Shown in pieces: positions 16,567 to 25,059 of a DNA stretch of 64,000 nucleotides; positions within the stretch are counted from its first letter, which is position 1; each line of letters begins with the position of its first letter. Location: assembly GCF_049847105.1 (NCBI RefSeq), contig NZ_JBNCNS010000003.1, forward strand, positions 310,001-374,000, in the 5' to 3' direction. The position numbers and the translations under genes are program-made. The DNA is from Gordonia sp049847105. GTDB taxonomy: Bacteria > Actinomycetota > Actinomycetes > Mycobacteriales > Mycobacteriaceae. The notes beneath the pieces are model-generated. The model made no database searches. It was given only the letters and a program-made list of their open reading frames with translations, and was not told where the DNA came from.

Positions 16567-17022
16567 ATGAAGCTCTCGACCGGCGTGGAGTGGTCTCTGC
16601 ACTGCTGTGTGGTGCTGAGCCAGTCCGAACGCCCGGTGCCGGCAGCCCGGCTCGCTGAGCTGCACGGAGTGTCCAAGACCTACCTCGCGAAGCACCTGCA
16701 GGCGTTGGCGCGTGCGGACCTGATCCTCCCCGCCGAGGGGCGCGACGGCGGATATGCCCTGACGCGTGCTCCCGAAACCATCACGGTGCTCGACGTGGTC
16801 CAGGCCGTGGACGGCAAGGAGCCGGCATTCCGATGTACCGAGATCCGGCAGCAGGGCATCCTCGCCGCGCCGCCGGAACAATGCGTGTCCGCGTGCGGTA
16901 TCGCGAAGGTGATGGCCGCCGCCGAGCGGGCCTGGCGGACGTCGCTGGCCGGGGTGACCATTGCGGATCTTGCTGCGACACTTGATATCAACCAATTGAA
17001 GAACATCCTGGCGGCATCCTGA
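16567..17022 (+). CDS. Rrf2-family transcriptional regulator
   Basis: A 151-residue Rrf2 regulator: MKLSTGVEWSLHCCVVL start, winged helix LAELHGVSKTYLAKHLQALARADL, and the wing GRDGGYALTRAPETITVLDVVQAVDG. Three Cys in the C-terminal half (FRCTE, then EQCVSACG) could hold an Fe-S cluster, although the spacing differs from IscR and NsrR. It follows the NmrA-like gene by four bases, so it may be co-transcribed and may sense redox or nitrosative stress. The target genes are unknown. Confidence 0.85.
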   Translation: MKLSTGVEWSLHCCVVLSQSERPVPAARLAELHGVSKTYLAKHLQALARADLILPAEGRDGGYALTRAPETITVLDVVQAVDGKEPAFRCTEIRQQGILAAPPEQCVSACGIAKVMAAAERAWRTSLAGVTIADLAATLDINQLKNILAAS

Positions 17023-17185
17023 CCGACGGTCGAGCAGCACGGAGATGTACGGCTCGCCGTCCGGCGGGTTCTTCGCTACCCTGGAGATCGCGACTGGCGA
17101 GGCCGGAGTCAACCGGCGTGGAGCGCAACTGTCAGAGGCATCGTCCGCCTGGGTGTCCCGGAGAACTCTTCTGGAGGGCAGCTGC

Positions 17186-18643
17186 ATGAACGACGACACA
17201 CCCATCGACGACGAGCGCGTCGAGCAAACCCGCGGCAGCGGCGAAACCGCACGTCATCGCGTGGTGATCATCGGTTCGGGATTCGGCGGACTGACCGCCG
17301 CGCGACAACTGGCCAAGGCCGACGTCGACGTCACCGTGATCGCCCGGACCACCCACCACCTGTTCCAGCCGCTGCTCTATCAGGTCGCCACCGGACTGAT
17401 CTCCGAAGGTCAGATCGCACCTGCCCTTCGGGTGGTGCTGCGCAAACAGGGCAACACCACGGTCGTCCTCGGTGAGGTGGAGACCATCGATCTGGAGCGG
17501 CGCAGTGTCACGTCCCGGCTGCTGGAGCGCGTCACCGAGACGTCGTTCGACAGTCTGATCGTGGCGGCGGGGGCCGATCAGTCGTACTTCGGCAACGACC
17601 GGTTCGCCGAGTATGCACCCGGATTGAAGACCATCGATGATGCCCTCGAGCTGCGTGGGCGAATCCTCGGCGCTTTCGAACAGGCCGAACTATCCGACGA
17701 CCCGGACGAACGCGCGCGCCTGCTCACGTTCGTGGTGGTGGGCGCCGGCGCGACCGGAGTGGAGATGGCCGGCCAGATCGCCGAGATGGCCACGAAGACG
17801 CTGCGGGGTTCGTTCCGCAACATCGATCCGACCGAGTCGCGGGTGATCCTCCTCGACGCCGCGCCTGCGGTGCTGCCGCCCTACGGCGGCAAGCTGAGCC
17901 GACGTGCCGCGAAGCGTCTGGCGAAGAACGGGGTGGAGATCCAGCTCGGGGCCATGGTGGTCGACATGGACTACCACGGGCTCGTCGTCAAGGACCAGGA
18001 TGGCACCACGCGGCGGATCGAGAGTCAGTGCAAGGTGTGGTCCGCCGGTGTCTCGGCCAGCCCGTTGGGTCGTCAGCTGGCCGAGCAGAGCGGGGTCGAA
18101 CTCGATCGCGCGGGCCGGGTGAAGGTCGGACCTGACCTCACCGTGACCGGGCAGCCGAACGTCTTCGTCGTCGGCGACCTGATGGCGGTCGAGGGTGTAC
18201 CCGGGATGGCGCAGGGCGCGATCCAAGGGGCGAAGTACGCGACGGCGGCGATCCGGGCGGGACTGCGCGGAGCGGACCCGACGTCGCGTAAGCCGTTCTC
18301 CTACTGGGACAAGGGCTCGATGGCCACCATCGCCCGTTTCAGTGCGGTCGCGAAGATCCCCATCCCGGGCACCTCGCGCAGCATCGAGTTCTCGGGCTTC
18401 GTCGCCTGGCTGGGATGGCTCTTCCTGCATCTGCTGTACCTGGTGGGCTTCCGCAATCGGTTCACGACACTCGTCGACTGGTTCTTCGCGTTCACCAGCC
18501 GCAGCCGGACCCAGCTGGCCATCACCGAACAGCAGGTGTTCGCGCGCAACGCAATCGGAGTGCTCGACAGTCTGGGACGGCCGCGCGAAGGGTCGCAGCC
18601 GGAGGACAGGGCACCGCGGTTGGAGGAGCGGCAGAGCGCGTAG
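17186..18643 (+). CDS. ndh: Type II NADH dehydrogenase (NDH-2)
   Basis: A 485-residue flavoprotein. The first nucleotide-binding motif is VVIIGSGFGGLTAA near residue 25; the second is VVVGAGATGVEMAGQIAEM near residue 185. HHLFQPLLYQVATG and NVFVVGDLMAVEG are typical NDH-2 segments, and the C-terminal LGWLFLHLLYLVGFRNR hydrophobic stretch anchors it to the membrane. It oxidises NADH and reduces menaquinone without pumping protons. ATG 17186 is preferred over upstream possibilities because TGGAGGG lies just before it. It is transcribed alone. Confidence 0.9.
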   Translation: MNDDTPIDDERVEQTRGSGETARHRVVIIGSGFGGLTAARQLAKADVDVTVIARTTHHLFQPLLYQVATGLISEGQIAPALRVVLRKQGNTTVVLGEVETIDLERRSVTSRLLERVTETSFDSLIVAAGADQSYFGNDRFAEYAPGLKTIDDALELRGRILGAFEQAELSDDPDERARLLTFVVVGAGATGVEMAGQIAEMATKTLRGSFRNIDPTESRVILLDAAPAVLPPYGGKLSRRAAKRLAKNGVEIQLGAMVVDMDYHGLVVKDQDGTTRRIESQCKVWSAGVSASPLGRQLAEQSGVELDRAGRVKVGPDLTVTGQPNVFVVGDLMAVEGVPGMAQGAIQGAKYATAAIRAGLRGADPTSRKPFSYWDKGSMATIARFSAVAKIPIPGTSRSIEFSGFVAWLGWLFLHLLYLVGFRNRFTTLVDWFFAFTSRSRTQLAITEQQVFARNAIGVLDSLGRPREGSQPEDRAPRLEERQSA

Positions 18644-18723
18644 GCCTCGGTGCCGGCCGCTTGCGCGGCCCGGCGTGTGTGTGCGAAATCGGCTGTCCCA
18701 CCCGGTGACGGCGGTACGGTCCA

Positions 18724-19185
18724 GTGATGAAACAGCTCATCAGGGCCATCGTTGGTGTCGTCGCAGTGACCGTCGTCGCGGGTTTTCTGCCCGCGGAGGC
18801 GGCGGCGACGCCGTCGTCGGGTATCTCGGCAGTCACGCTGGCCGAAGGCGACATCCCCGCCGGACTCCTGCCCTTTGTCCCCAAGGGAGTCCACGTCGCG
18901 GTCCGCGAGATCACGGTCGCGCCCGGCGGGACAACCGGTTGGCACTATCACGACGGGGATCTCGTCGGACTGATCCGCTCGGGCACCTTCACGCATCCAG
19001 GCCCCGATTGTGTCCCCACGATCTACCGTCCGGGCGAGATCATCCGAGAGCCGCACGGACAGGCCAACACCCACGCCGGGCGCAATCTCGGCGCCACTCC
19101 GGTGGTCCTCGACGTGCTCTACCTGCTCCCTTTGGGCAAGCCGTTGTCGGAGGACGCGCCGGCGCCCGGGTGTGACAAGGAGTAG
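18724..19185 (+). CDS. Secreted cupin-domain protein
   Basis: A protein of about 153 residues with a Sec signal: a short basic start, the hydrophobic AIVGVVAVTVVAGFL, and a cleavage site after AEAAA. The mature part is a single cupin barrel; GWHYHDGDLVGLI carries the paired His ligands and GEIIREPHGQANTHAGRN the second motif, so it likely binds one metal ion outside the membrane. Similar small exported cupins are common in actinobacteria without a known substrate. Both GTG 18724 and ATG 18727 are possible starts. Confidence 0.82.
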   Translation: MMKQLIRAIVGVVAVTVVAGFLPAEAAATPSSGISAVTLAEGDIPAGLLPFVPKGVHVAVREITVAPGGTTGWHYHDGDLVGLIRSGTFTHPGPDCVPTIYRPGEIIREPHGQANTHAGRNLGATPVVLDVLYLLPLGKPLSEDAPAPGCDKE

Positions 19186-19360
19186 TCCGGCCACAGATTC
19201 GGTGGCGGCAACGGCCTGATGATCTGGCGCTGATCTCGTAGTGCCCGAGTCTGTCGGTGGGATGGTTTAGTCTTGTCGTAGTTGTTGTGACGCGGGTGTG
19301 CTTCTCTTGTTGACGGGCGAATGTTGTTGGTGTCCTGTCGATCTTGTCCTTCGTGGTGTC

Positions 19361-20965
19361 GTGGCCGCGAGGATCTCACGAAAGTCCAACACCGTGTTCA
19401 CCTTCTCGGATGCCGTTGCGGATGATGCCGTTGCGGATGATGCCGCTATTTCGTCGCTGGGTGCTGATCAAGTGGCTGACGCGGCTCGGGACCTGGTGCG
19501 GTTGAGTCGGCAGGCCGAGGCGCGGGCGGTGCTGTTGGCCTTTCGGATCGGACAGGCCGCCTATGACGAGGTGTTGTTCGCGCTGTCGGCGGAGCGGCAG
19601 ATGATGGTGCGCAACCAGGCCGACAAGGCCGCCGTCGGGGAGATCTCGCTGCAACTCGGGATGTCACGGATCAAAGCGGGCACCTGGTACAAGCTCGGCG
19701 ATGCGCTGCAACGTCGCCCCAAGATCCGCCTGGCCTATCTCGCCGGCGAATTGAGCACCCACCGGATGTCGGTGATGGTGCACGCCCTCGAGTCGGCGCC
19801 AGAGCCGAGTCCTGTTGTCGCGTCGGATACGGCCCCGGACACCGAGACACCGGTTGACCCCGATGCTTCGATCGGCCACTCCCAGGCGGACGACCTCGAC
19901 TCCGATCGGTCGGCCGACGAGGAGTCTGGTGATCTGGAAGACCGTGCGCTGGAACTGTCCTCGCATCCGTCGACCGACGCCGTGTTGCGCGATGAACTCG
20001 AAGCACTCGTCATCAGCCTCGACCCGGTGGCCGCGGCCGAGACCCGCGAAGGGTTTGCCGAGACGTGGCAAAACCTCACCATCACCAATGACAGCTCCGG
20101 ACACGCGAACATCGACGCCTGCGTACCGGCCGAACACGGCGTGGCCCTGCGGGAACAGATCGCGGCCTTGATCGCTGCCAGAGTGTGTCGAAACGACCTG
20201 CGCACCATAGGCCAACAACGCGTGGCAGCATTCGTCGAACTGGCCCGACTGGGCGGCCGGCTCGTCTGCACCTGCGGCGGAGATGGCTGCCGCGTCACCA
20301 ACGCCGATTCGCAGGCGGAGGCCGACTCCGGTACCGCCCGGCATCGTTTTGATCGCAGTGACGAATCGGACGGGCGGGACGATTCGGATGGCCCGGGCGA
20401 ATCGTTCGAAGCGGCACGGCCGTCTGATCTCGTGCTGCCCGAACTGACCGTCGTCCTCGATCCCCTCGGCATCGAAGTCCCCCGGCTACGGGGTTACGGT
20501 GCGATCGACCCGGCATTGGCGACGGATCTGAGCGGCCGTGCCCGAGTCGTACGGCTGCCGGAAACCGCCCGACATCGGCCGGCAGGCCTGCTGGTCCGTG
20601 ACCGCGGCCCCGCACCACCGGTCGATCGGACCGGGCACGGCGGCTTCGACCTGCCGCCGCCGGGAGCGCTCACCTACACGCCGTCAACGCGGGTTCGCGG
20701 CGAGATCCTGCTCTCGGATCACCACTGCCGATACCCGTATTGCGGCATGCCTGCCGATCAGTGCGAGATCGATCACCTGGTGCCGTTCGACCATCGTGAG
20801 CCGCACCTCGGTGGCTGGACGGTGCCCGAAAACCTCGCGCCCATGTGCCGACCCGACCACCAGCGTAAACACCAAGGCTTCTGGCTCCCCACCATGCACA
20901 CGGACCGCACCATCACCTGGCGCAACCCCAGCACCGGACAGGAGATCGTCACGTATCCGCGCTGA
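19361..20965 (+). CDS. DUF222 / HNH endonuclease-domain protein
   Basis: A protein of about 534 residues of the DUF222-HNH family that occurs in many copies in Gordonia and Mycobacterium genomes. The N-terminal DUF222 part (ADAARDLVRLSRQAEARAVL onward) is helical. The middle has a Ser/Asp-rich, low-complexity insert. The C-terminal HNH domain is complete: HHCRYPYCGMPADQCEIDHLV, then NLAPMCRPDHQRKH, with two CxxC-type zinc pairs. Function is unknown; members are often linked to repeats or recombination. GTG 19361 is an estimate, since no clear ribosome binding site marks the start. A 15-bp tandem repeat near the 5' end encodes DAVADDAVADDA. Confidence 0.85.
   Translation: MAARISRKSNTVFTFSDAVADDAVADDAAISSLGADQVADAARDLVRLSRQAEARAVLLAFRIGQAAYDEVLFALSAERQMMVRNQADKAAVGEISLQLGMSRIKAGTWYKLGDALQRRPKIRLAYLAGELSTHRMSVMVHALESAPEPSPVVASDTAPDTETPVDPDASIGHSQADDLDSDRSADEESGDLEDRALELSSHPSTDAVLRDELEALVISLDPVAAAETREGFAETWQNLTITNDSSGHANIDACVPAEHGVALREQIAALIAARVCRNDLRTIGQQRVAAFVELARLGGRLVCTCGGDGCRVTNADSQAEADSGTARHRFDRSDESDGRDDSDGPGESFEAARPSDLVLPELTVVLDPLGIEVPRLRGYGAIDPALATDLSGRARVVRLPETARHRPAGLLVRDRGPAPPVDRTGHGGFDLPPPGALTYTPSTRVRGEILLSDHHCRYPYCGMPADQCEIDHLVPFDHREPHLGGWTVPENLAPMCRPDHQRKHQGFWLPTMHTDRTITWRNPSTGQEIVTYPR
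19409..19447 (+). repeat. 15-bp tandem repeat in the DUF222 gene
   Basis: The unit GATGCCGTTGCGGAT occurs at 19409 and 19424 and partly at 19439 (2.6 copies). The period is a multiple of three, so the frame is kept and the protein gains a DAVAD repeat. Confidence 0.8.
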
Positions 20966-21121
20966 CCGGCGGGGTCTGACGCGATGACCTCCATCGATAG
21001 CCATCATCGATCAATGGGGCGAAACTGAGTCTTTCTCGCGGAACAATCTTCGACCTACGCTCGAACATCGGCCACCCAGCGCCGTGTTCGAGCAACCGGC
21101 GGGACGAGGAGATCTCACGTC

Positions 21122-22402
21122 ATGTCCGCGCCCGAGTCCGTTGCGGAGACAACCGAGGAAGAGGAGCCCTCGACCCATGGGGTCGTGGAGCGCCCGAGCG
21201 GTCGGCTCCTCCGACCTCGCGAGGTACTACGTGATCTCGGTGGCACATATGTCGTCAACGGTGTCGTCGGGCTGATCTTCTCGGCCTCCGGACCGGTTGC
21301 GGTCATCTTGGCGGCGGGATCTGCGGGGAAGCTCGACGCCGCGGTCCTGTCGTCGTGGATCTTCGGTGTGTTCGTCCTCAACGGCATCCTGACCCTGATC
21401 GCCAGCTGGGTGTATCGCATGCCGCTGGCGTTTGCCTGGACGATCCCGGGCACCGTACTGGTCGGTGCGTCCCTGAAACACCTGTCATGGGCCGAGGTGC
21501 TCGGAGCGTTTCTGGTCACCGGGGTGCTCATCTTCGTGATCGGACTGACCGGGCGGGTGCGAAAAGTCATGTCGGCCTTGCCGACACCGATCGTGATGGC
21601 GATGGTGGCGGGAGTCTTCCTCCAGTTCGGCATCGACGTGGTGCGTTCTGTCGGTGCCGATCCCGTTGTGGCGCTTCCGATCGTGATCGCGTTCTTCGTT
21701 CTGCAGTGTCACGGCACCCTGTCCCGGTGGATGCCGCCGATCATCGGCGCGTGTCTGGCCGGCGCGGTGGCCGTGGCGGTGAGTGGCAAGTTCCACCTCG
21801 GCCACGAGACGGCCTCGTGGCTGGCCACCCCGCTGGTGCAGGCGCCCGATTTCAGCGTCCGCGCCATGCTGGAATTGGTTGTTCCGCTGGTGGTCACCGT
21901 GATCGTCGTCCAGAACGGTCAGGGTGTTGCCGTTCTGAAGTCGGCCGGCCACCAGGCGCCGGTCAATGTCGTCACGGTCGTGTGCGGGGTGTGGTCGATG
22001 CTGGCGTCGGCAGTGGGAGCGATCTCGAGCTGCCTCGCCGGACCGACCAACGCTCTGCTCGTCGCCGGTGGCGAACGGCAGCGTCAGTACACCGCCGCAC
22101 TCACGTTCGGTGTGCTCGCAATCGCGGTCGGGCTGTTCGCTCCGCTTTTCGTCGAGGTGATGGACGCGATGCCCGCGGCCTTCATCGCCACGGTCGGCGG
22201 GCTGGCGCTGCTGGGTGCTCTCCAGAACGCCTTCCGATCGGCGTTCAGCTCGCGGTTCACGATGGGTGCGCTCGTGACGTTCCTCGTCTCGATCTCGGAC
22301 CTGAGCTTCTTGAACATCGGTTCGGCATTCTGGGGATTGATCGCCGGGCTGGTGGTGTCCCGGCTGATCGAGCGGGAGGACTTCCGGGCCGCGGCATCGT
22401 GA
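21122..22402 (+). CDS. BenE-like / nucleobase-type permease
   Basis: A 426-residue integral membrane protein with about 12 hydrophobic segments. It fits the BenE (benzoate:H+ symporter) branch: PREVLRDLGGTYVVNGVVGLIFSASGPVAVIL at the start, FAWTIPGTVLVGASL, ALPTPIVMAMVAGVFLQFG and AISSCLAGPTNALLVAGG. It probably imports an aromatic acid with protons. GAGGAG precedes the ATG at 21122. No aromatic catabolic genes adjoin it, so the substrate is open; uracil/xanthine permeases are distant relatives. Confidence 0.8.
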   Translation: MSAPESVAETTEEEEPSTHGVVERPSGRLLRPREVLRDLGGTYVVNGVVGLIFSASGPVAVILAAGSAGKLDAAVLSSWIFGVFVLNGILTLIASWVYRMPLAFAWTIPGTVLVGASLKHLSWAEVLGAFLVTGVLIFVIGLTGRVRKVMSALPTPIVMAMVAGVFLQFGIDVVRSVGADPVVALPIVIAFFVLQCHGTLSRWMPPIIGACLAGAVAVAVSGKFHLGHETASWLATPLVQAPDFSVRAMLELVVPLVVTVIVVQNGQGVAVLKSAGHQAPVNVVTVVCGVWSMLASAVGAISSCLAGPTNALLVAGGERQRQYTAALTFGVLAIAVGLFAPLFVEVMDAMPAAFIATVGGLALLGALQNAFRSAFSSRFTMGALVTFLVSISDLSFLNIGSAFWGLIAGLVVSRLIEREDFRAAAS

Positions 22403-22453
22403 GGTGTGCACGGCGCCACGAGGACTAGCGTGGGGCGAGTCGCGAATTGCGGC

Positions 22454-22526
22454 GACGGTGCGAACACAGACGGTGCGAACACAGACGGTGCGAACACAGA
22501 CGGTGCGAACACAGACGGTGCGAACA
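22454..22526 (+). repeat. 15-bp tandem repeat before an SRPBCC gene
   Basis: GACGGTGCGAACACA is repeated 4.9 times without change (starts 22454, 22469, 22484, 22499, 22514). It ends 14 bases before the ATG of the SRPBCC gene, at its ribosome binding site. If translated in the downstream frame it would read TDGAN repeats. It lies between the permease and the SRPBCC gene. Confidence 0.92.
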
Positions 22527-22540
22527 AGGGAGTTTCGACG

Positions 22541-22999
22541 ATGACCGAACGGTTCGAGGTGCCCAGGGTGATCGAGGCCGACAAGGCGGAGATCTTCGCG
22601 CTGCTCTGTTCCCCCGAGGGGCACGTCACGATCGACAGCTCGGGGATGCTGCAGAGCGCCGACGGCGAGTCCGTGGGAGCGGTGGGCGACGAGTTCCTGG
22701 TCCACATGGATCGTGAGTCGCTGAATGATCGCCCCATGGGCAAGTACGACGTCCGTGTGATCATCACCGGCTTCGAGCAGGATCAGTGGATCGAATGGTC
22801 GATCGCCGGGATGGTCCGGCCCCCGCTGGATCATCGCTACGGGTATCGACTCGAATCCGTGGACGGCGGCACACGGGTGACGTCGTATTACGCCTGGAGC
22901 CGGGTTCGTGACGAGGCTCGTGGCGTCTTCCCGATCATCCCGGAGACGGCGATCCGGGCAACGCTCGGAATTCTCGCGCGGACCGTCGAAACGGCTTGA
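22541..22999 (+). CDS. SRPBCC-family polyketide cyclase/START-like protein
   Basis: A 152-residue START-like protein: RFEVPRVIEADKAEIFALLCSPEGH at the start, and DQWIEWSIAG, YGYRLESVDGGTRVTSYYAWS in the central sheet. It probably binds a hydrophobic ligand; no catalytic residues can be assigned. ATG 22541 follows AAGGGAG. The frame is open upstream through the 15-bp tandem repeat (MTERF is preceded by DGANT repeats), so expression of the repeat as an N-terminal extension cannot be excluded. Confidence 0.8.
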   Translation: MTERFEVPRVIEADKAEIFALLCSPEGHVTIDSSGMLQSADGESVGAVGDEFLVHMDRESLNDRPMGKYDVRVIITGFEQDQWIEWSIAGMVRPPLDHRYGYRLESVDGGTRVTSYYAWSRVRDEARGVFPIIPETAIRATLGILARTVETA

Positions 23000-23088
23000 C
23001 CAGCGAATACTATTGCGGCTCAAACCTTCTGAATCCGACATTTCACCCCGCATCCGGCTCGCCGCGTGGCGTCCGTAGACTCCGGAAC

Positions 23089-23745
23089 ATGTCGAGACTC
23101 CAGACTTCGCTGCGGCTGATCCCTTCCGCGATCTCTCCCTCTCGGTCGGCCGGGCGCACGTTCACCACGCGGCGGGCCCTTGCGGCGTCGGTGATTCTCG
23201 CCGTTTCTGCCGTCGGGGGCGTTCTCGGTGTCGCGCGTCCGGCAGCGCCGGCCAATGCGGACATGGTCCTCGGCGGGCATTCTGTAGGAGGCAAGATCGG
23301 GGACGCCTACGTCTTCAGCGGTGGCATCCTCAAGTGGGGTATGCCGACCGGGCCCGAACATGCCGCGGCCAAGGGCGGACGTTTCCAGAACTTCAAGCGC
23401 GACGCCTCGTTCTACTGGCATCCGTCGGCCGGTGACGGCAAGGCGCATGAGGTGGGTGGTGCCATCCGTCAGCGGTGGCAGCGGTCGGGAGCGGAACGCG
23501 GTGCCATGGGGTACCCGACGAGCAGTGAACTCAAGGTGGGCAGCGGTCGCCTGAACAATTTCCAGGGCGGTGTCATCTGCTTCAGCGATTCTGGCGGTGT
23601 GCAGGTCGTGCGCGGCGGAATCCTGAAGAAGTGGCAGGCACAGAAGGGTGCCGCCGGGTACTACGGCGTGCCACTCGGCGGCGAGTACAAGGTCGGCGGA
23701 CGCTACGCCCAGGACTTTCTGAACGGCACGATCTTCTGGCCGTGA
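23089..23745 (+). CDS. Secreted LGFP-repeat protein
   Basis: A 218-residue exported protein. The N-terminal signal has the twin-Arg-like TTRRALAASVILAVSAVGG segment and a likely cleavage after APANA. Three or four LGFP-type repeats follow: LKWGMPTGPE, RGAMGYPTSSEL, YYGVPLGGEYKV, each with aromatic and Gly positions and closing with FLNGTIFW. LGFP repeats are found in mycolyltransferases and cell-wall proteins of Corynebacteriales and are thought to anchor to the wall. ATG 23089 is selected as the signal peptide start. Confidence 0.85.
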   Translation: MSRLQTSLRLIPSAISPSRSAGRTFTTRRALAASVILAVSAVGGVLGVARPAAPANADMVLGGHSVGGKIGDAYVFSGGILKWGMPTGPEHAAAKGGRFQNFKRDASFYWHPSAGDGKAHEVGGAIRQRWQRSGAERGAMGYPTSSELKVGSGRLNNFQGGVICFSDSGGVQVVRGGILKKWQAQKGAAGYYGVPLGGEYKVGGRYAQDFLNGTIFWP

Positions 23746-23790
23746 TGGAGGGTCGGATCGGTTCGCCGGGCTTTTGAGGCGTGCCGGCCG

Positions 23791-23940
23791 GGTTTCGATA
23801 CGCGTCGGACTCGCTCCGCTCGCGCGACGCTACTCAACCAGCGGTGAGCGGGGCCGGACTCGCTCCGCTCGCGCGACGCTACTCAACCAGCGGTGGATGG
23901 GGCCGGACTCGCTCCGCTCGTGCTACTCAACCAGCGGTGG
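23791..23940. repeat. 49-bp-period tandem repeat (REP-like family)
   Basis: The 40-base core GGACTCGCTCCGCTCGCGCG plus CTACTCAACCAGCGGTG occurs at 23807, 23856 and 23905 with a nearly identical 9-base linker. The third copy lacks a few bases (CGCGAC). The first is preceded by GGTTTCGATACGCG. The array runs into the 3' end of the maleylpyruvate-isomerase-family gene. A diverged relative is at 38206. Confidence 0.9.
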
Positions 23941-24490
23941 TCGCGCGACTCGTCTGACTGCTGCGGCCGAGAAGCCCGAGGGCGCGGTGCCAGGCATCGC
24001 CGTCCTCGACGTCGCGGATCGGCCCGAAAACTGCGTCGTCCCCACGGTCTGCCGGGATTCGTTCTGCTTGGGCGAGAACGAGATCCACGATATCAGGGGA
24101 TGGACGGTAAGCATCCCCGACGGCGTCCCACACGTGCACTGCCAGGTCGAGCGTGTGTATCGCCAGGACGGCATCGAAGGAAATCGCCTCCTGCCTGATC
24201 TCGACCAGGCGTACTCGGGCGGCGGGTTCGCCGTCGATGGCTGTGGCCACAGCGGTCCTCGACTCGTCCCAGAGCGTGTGAGACCTGGGCCGATAGGTGG
24301 ACCGGTCGGCATCGCCGTCGGCGATCGCGGCGGCGAACCCGAAGTTCTGCCCGACCATGTGGCAGACCAGATCTTCGATCGTCCAGCCCACGCAGCGGCT
24401 TGCGTTGGGCATCATGGCTGATGTGAGTGCGTCGATCATGTCGTCGGCGTCGGTGAGTGCGCGACGATGGAGTTCGGTGAGTGTGGCCAT
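23927..24490 (-). CDS. Mycothiol-dependent maleylpyruvate isomerase-family protein
   Basis: A 187-residue DinB-fold protein of the TIGR03086/maleylpyruvate isomerase group. Features are GWTIEDLVCHMVGQNFGFAAAI near residue 40 and VLAIHTLDLAVHVWDAVG with the metal-binding His. Such proteins typically use mycothiol. The last codons and the stop lie in the 23.8-kb repeat array, so the C-terminus (TSRATTAG) is repeat-derived. The start is divergent from a MarR gene with a perfect palindrome between them, so MarR probably represses it. Confidence 0.83.
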   Translation of the reverse strand: MATLTELHRRALTDADDMIDALTSAMMPNASRCVGWTIEDLVCHMVGQNFGFAAAIADGDADRSTYRPRSHTLWDESRTAVATAIDGEPAARVRLVEIRQEAISFDAVLAIHTLDLAVHVWDAVGDAYRPSPDIVDLVLAQAERIPADRGDDAVFGPIRDVEDGDAWHRALGLLGRSSQTSRATTAG

Positions 24491-24497
24491 GGGGTAA

Positions 24498-24517
24498 TCA
24501 TCTACCACGGTAGATGA
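24498..24517. promoter_or_regulatory. MarR-type operator between divergent genes
   Basis: TCATCTACC-AC-GGTAGATGA is a perfect inverted repeat with nine-base arms, placed in the 45-base gap between the maleylpyruvate-isomerase-family gene and the marR gene. This is the usual place and size of a MarR dimer site. Confidence 0.7.
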
Positions 24518-24535
24518 ATTTGGAAGGGGCAATGC

Positions 24536-24979
24536 GTGACGGGTGACGATCGTGGGATGGATCTCGGCGCCGCGGCCGGGGCACTCGCCCGGGCGATGGT
24601 GGCCGCGGAGACGCCGATACTGGACCAGGCGGGCCTGTCGATGTGGGAGTACGTGGTGCTCGATGCGCTCGCCGACGCCACCGCGATCTCGCAGGCGGAC
24701 TTGTCGCAGCGGACGCGCCGAGACCCGACCCGGCTCGGTCACCTTCTCGACGCATTGTCCGACCGCGGGCTGGTCGAGCGGGCTCGATCGACCGACCGCC
24801 GCCGCGTGACCGTCTCGACGACCCCTGCCGGGCAGCAGTTGCTCGCGGAGGTGAAGCGGCAGATCCGCGCGATGGAGGAGTCGTTTCTGCGGTCGGCCGT
24901 CGGCGACGGCGGTGGGGCGACGGCCCGGGCTCTGCTGAGCAGTCTGGGTCAGGCGGCGCGGGGGTTGTCCATCGACTGA
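24536..24979 (+). CDS. MarR-family transcriptional regulator
   Basis: A 147-residue winged-helix regulator: GLSMWEYVVLDALADATAISQADLSQRT, recognition segment DPTRLGHLLDALSDRGLV, and the wing RSTDRRRVTVSTTPAGQQLL. GTG 24536 is preceded by GGAAGGGG. It probably controls itself and the divergent gene through the 24498-24517 palindrome. An acyl-CoA synthetase gene follows about 80 bases downstream in the same direction and could also be a target. Confidence 0.88.
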   Translation: MTGDDRGMDLGAAAGALARAMVAAETPILDQAGLSMWEYVVLDALADATAISQADLSQRTRRDPTRLGHLLDALSDRGLVERARSTDRRRVTVSTTPAGQQLLAEVKRQIRAMEESFLRSAVGDGGGATARALLSSLGQAARGLSID

Positions 24980-25059
24980 GGACGACCGGATCGGCCGACG
25001 CTCCTGGGTATTTGGCCGACACCCGGCCTGGTGCGAACGGTGCGGAGTACAAACAGGTG

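Noticed and set aside
21485..23053. 522-codon - strand frame across the permease
   Set aside because: Shadow; it reads through the 15-bp repeat and has no recognisable domain.
23807..23940. CRISPR array
   Set aside because: The 'spacers' are nine bases and nearly identical; there are only three units and no cas genes.
24643..25059. Upstream extension of the acyl-CoA synthetase
   Set aside because: It overlaps marR in another frame; the enzyme domain begins after ATG 25060.
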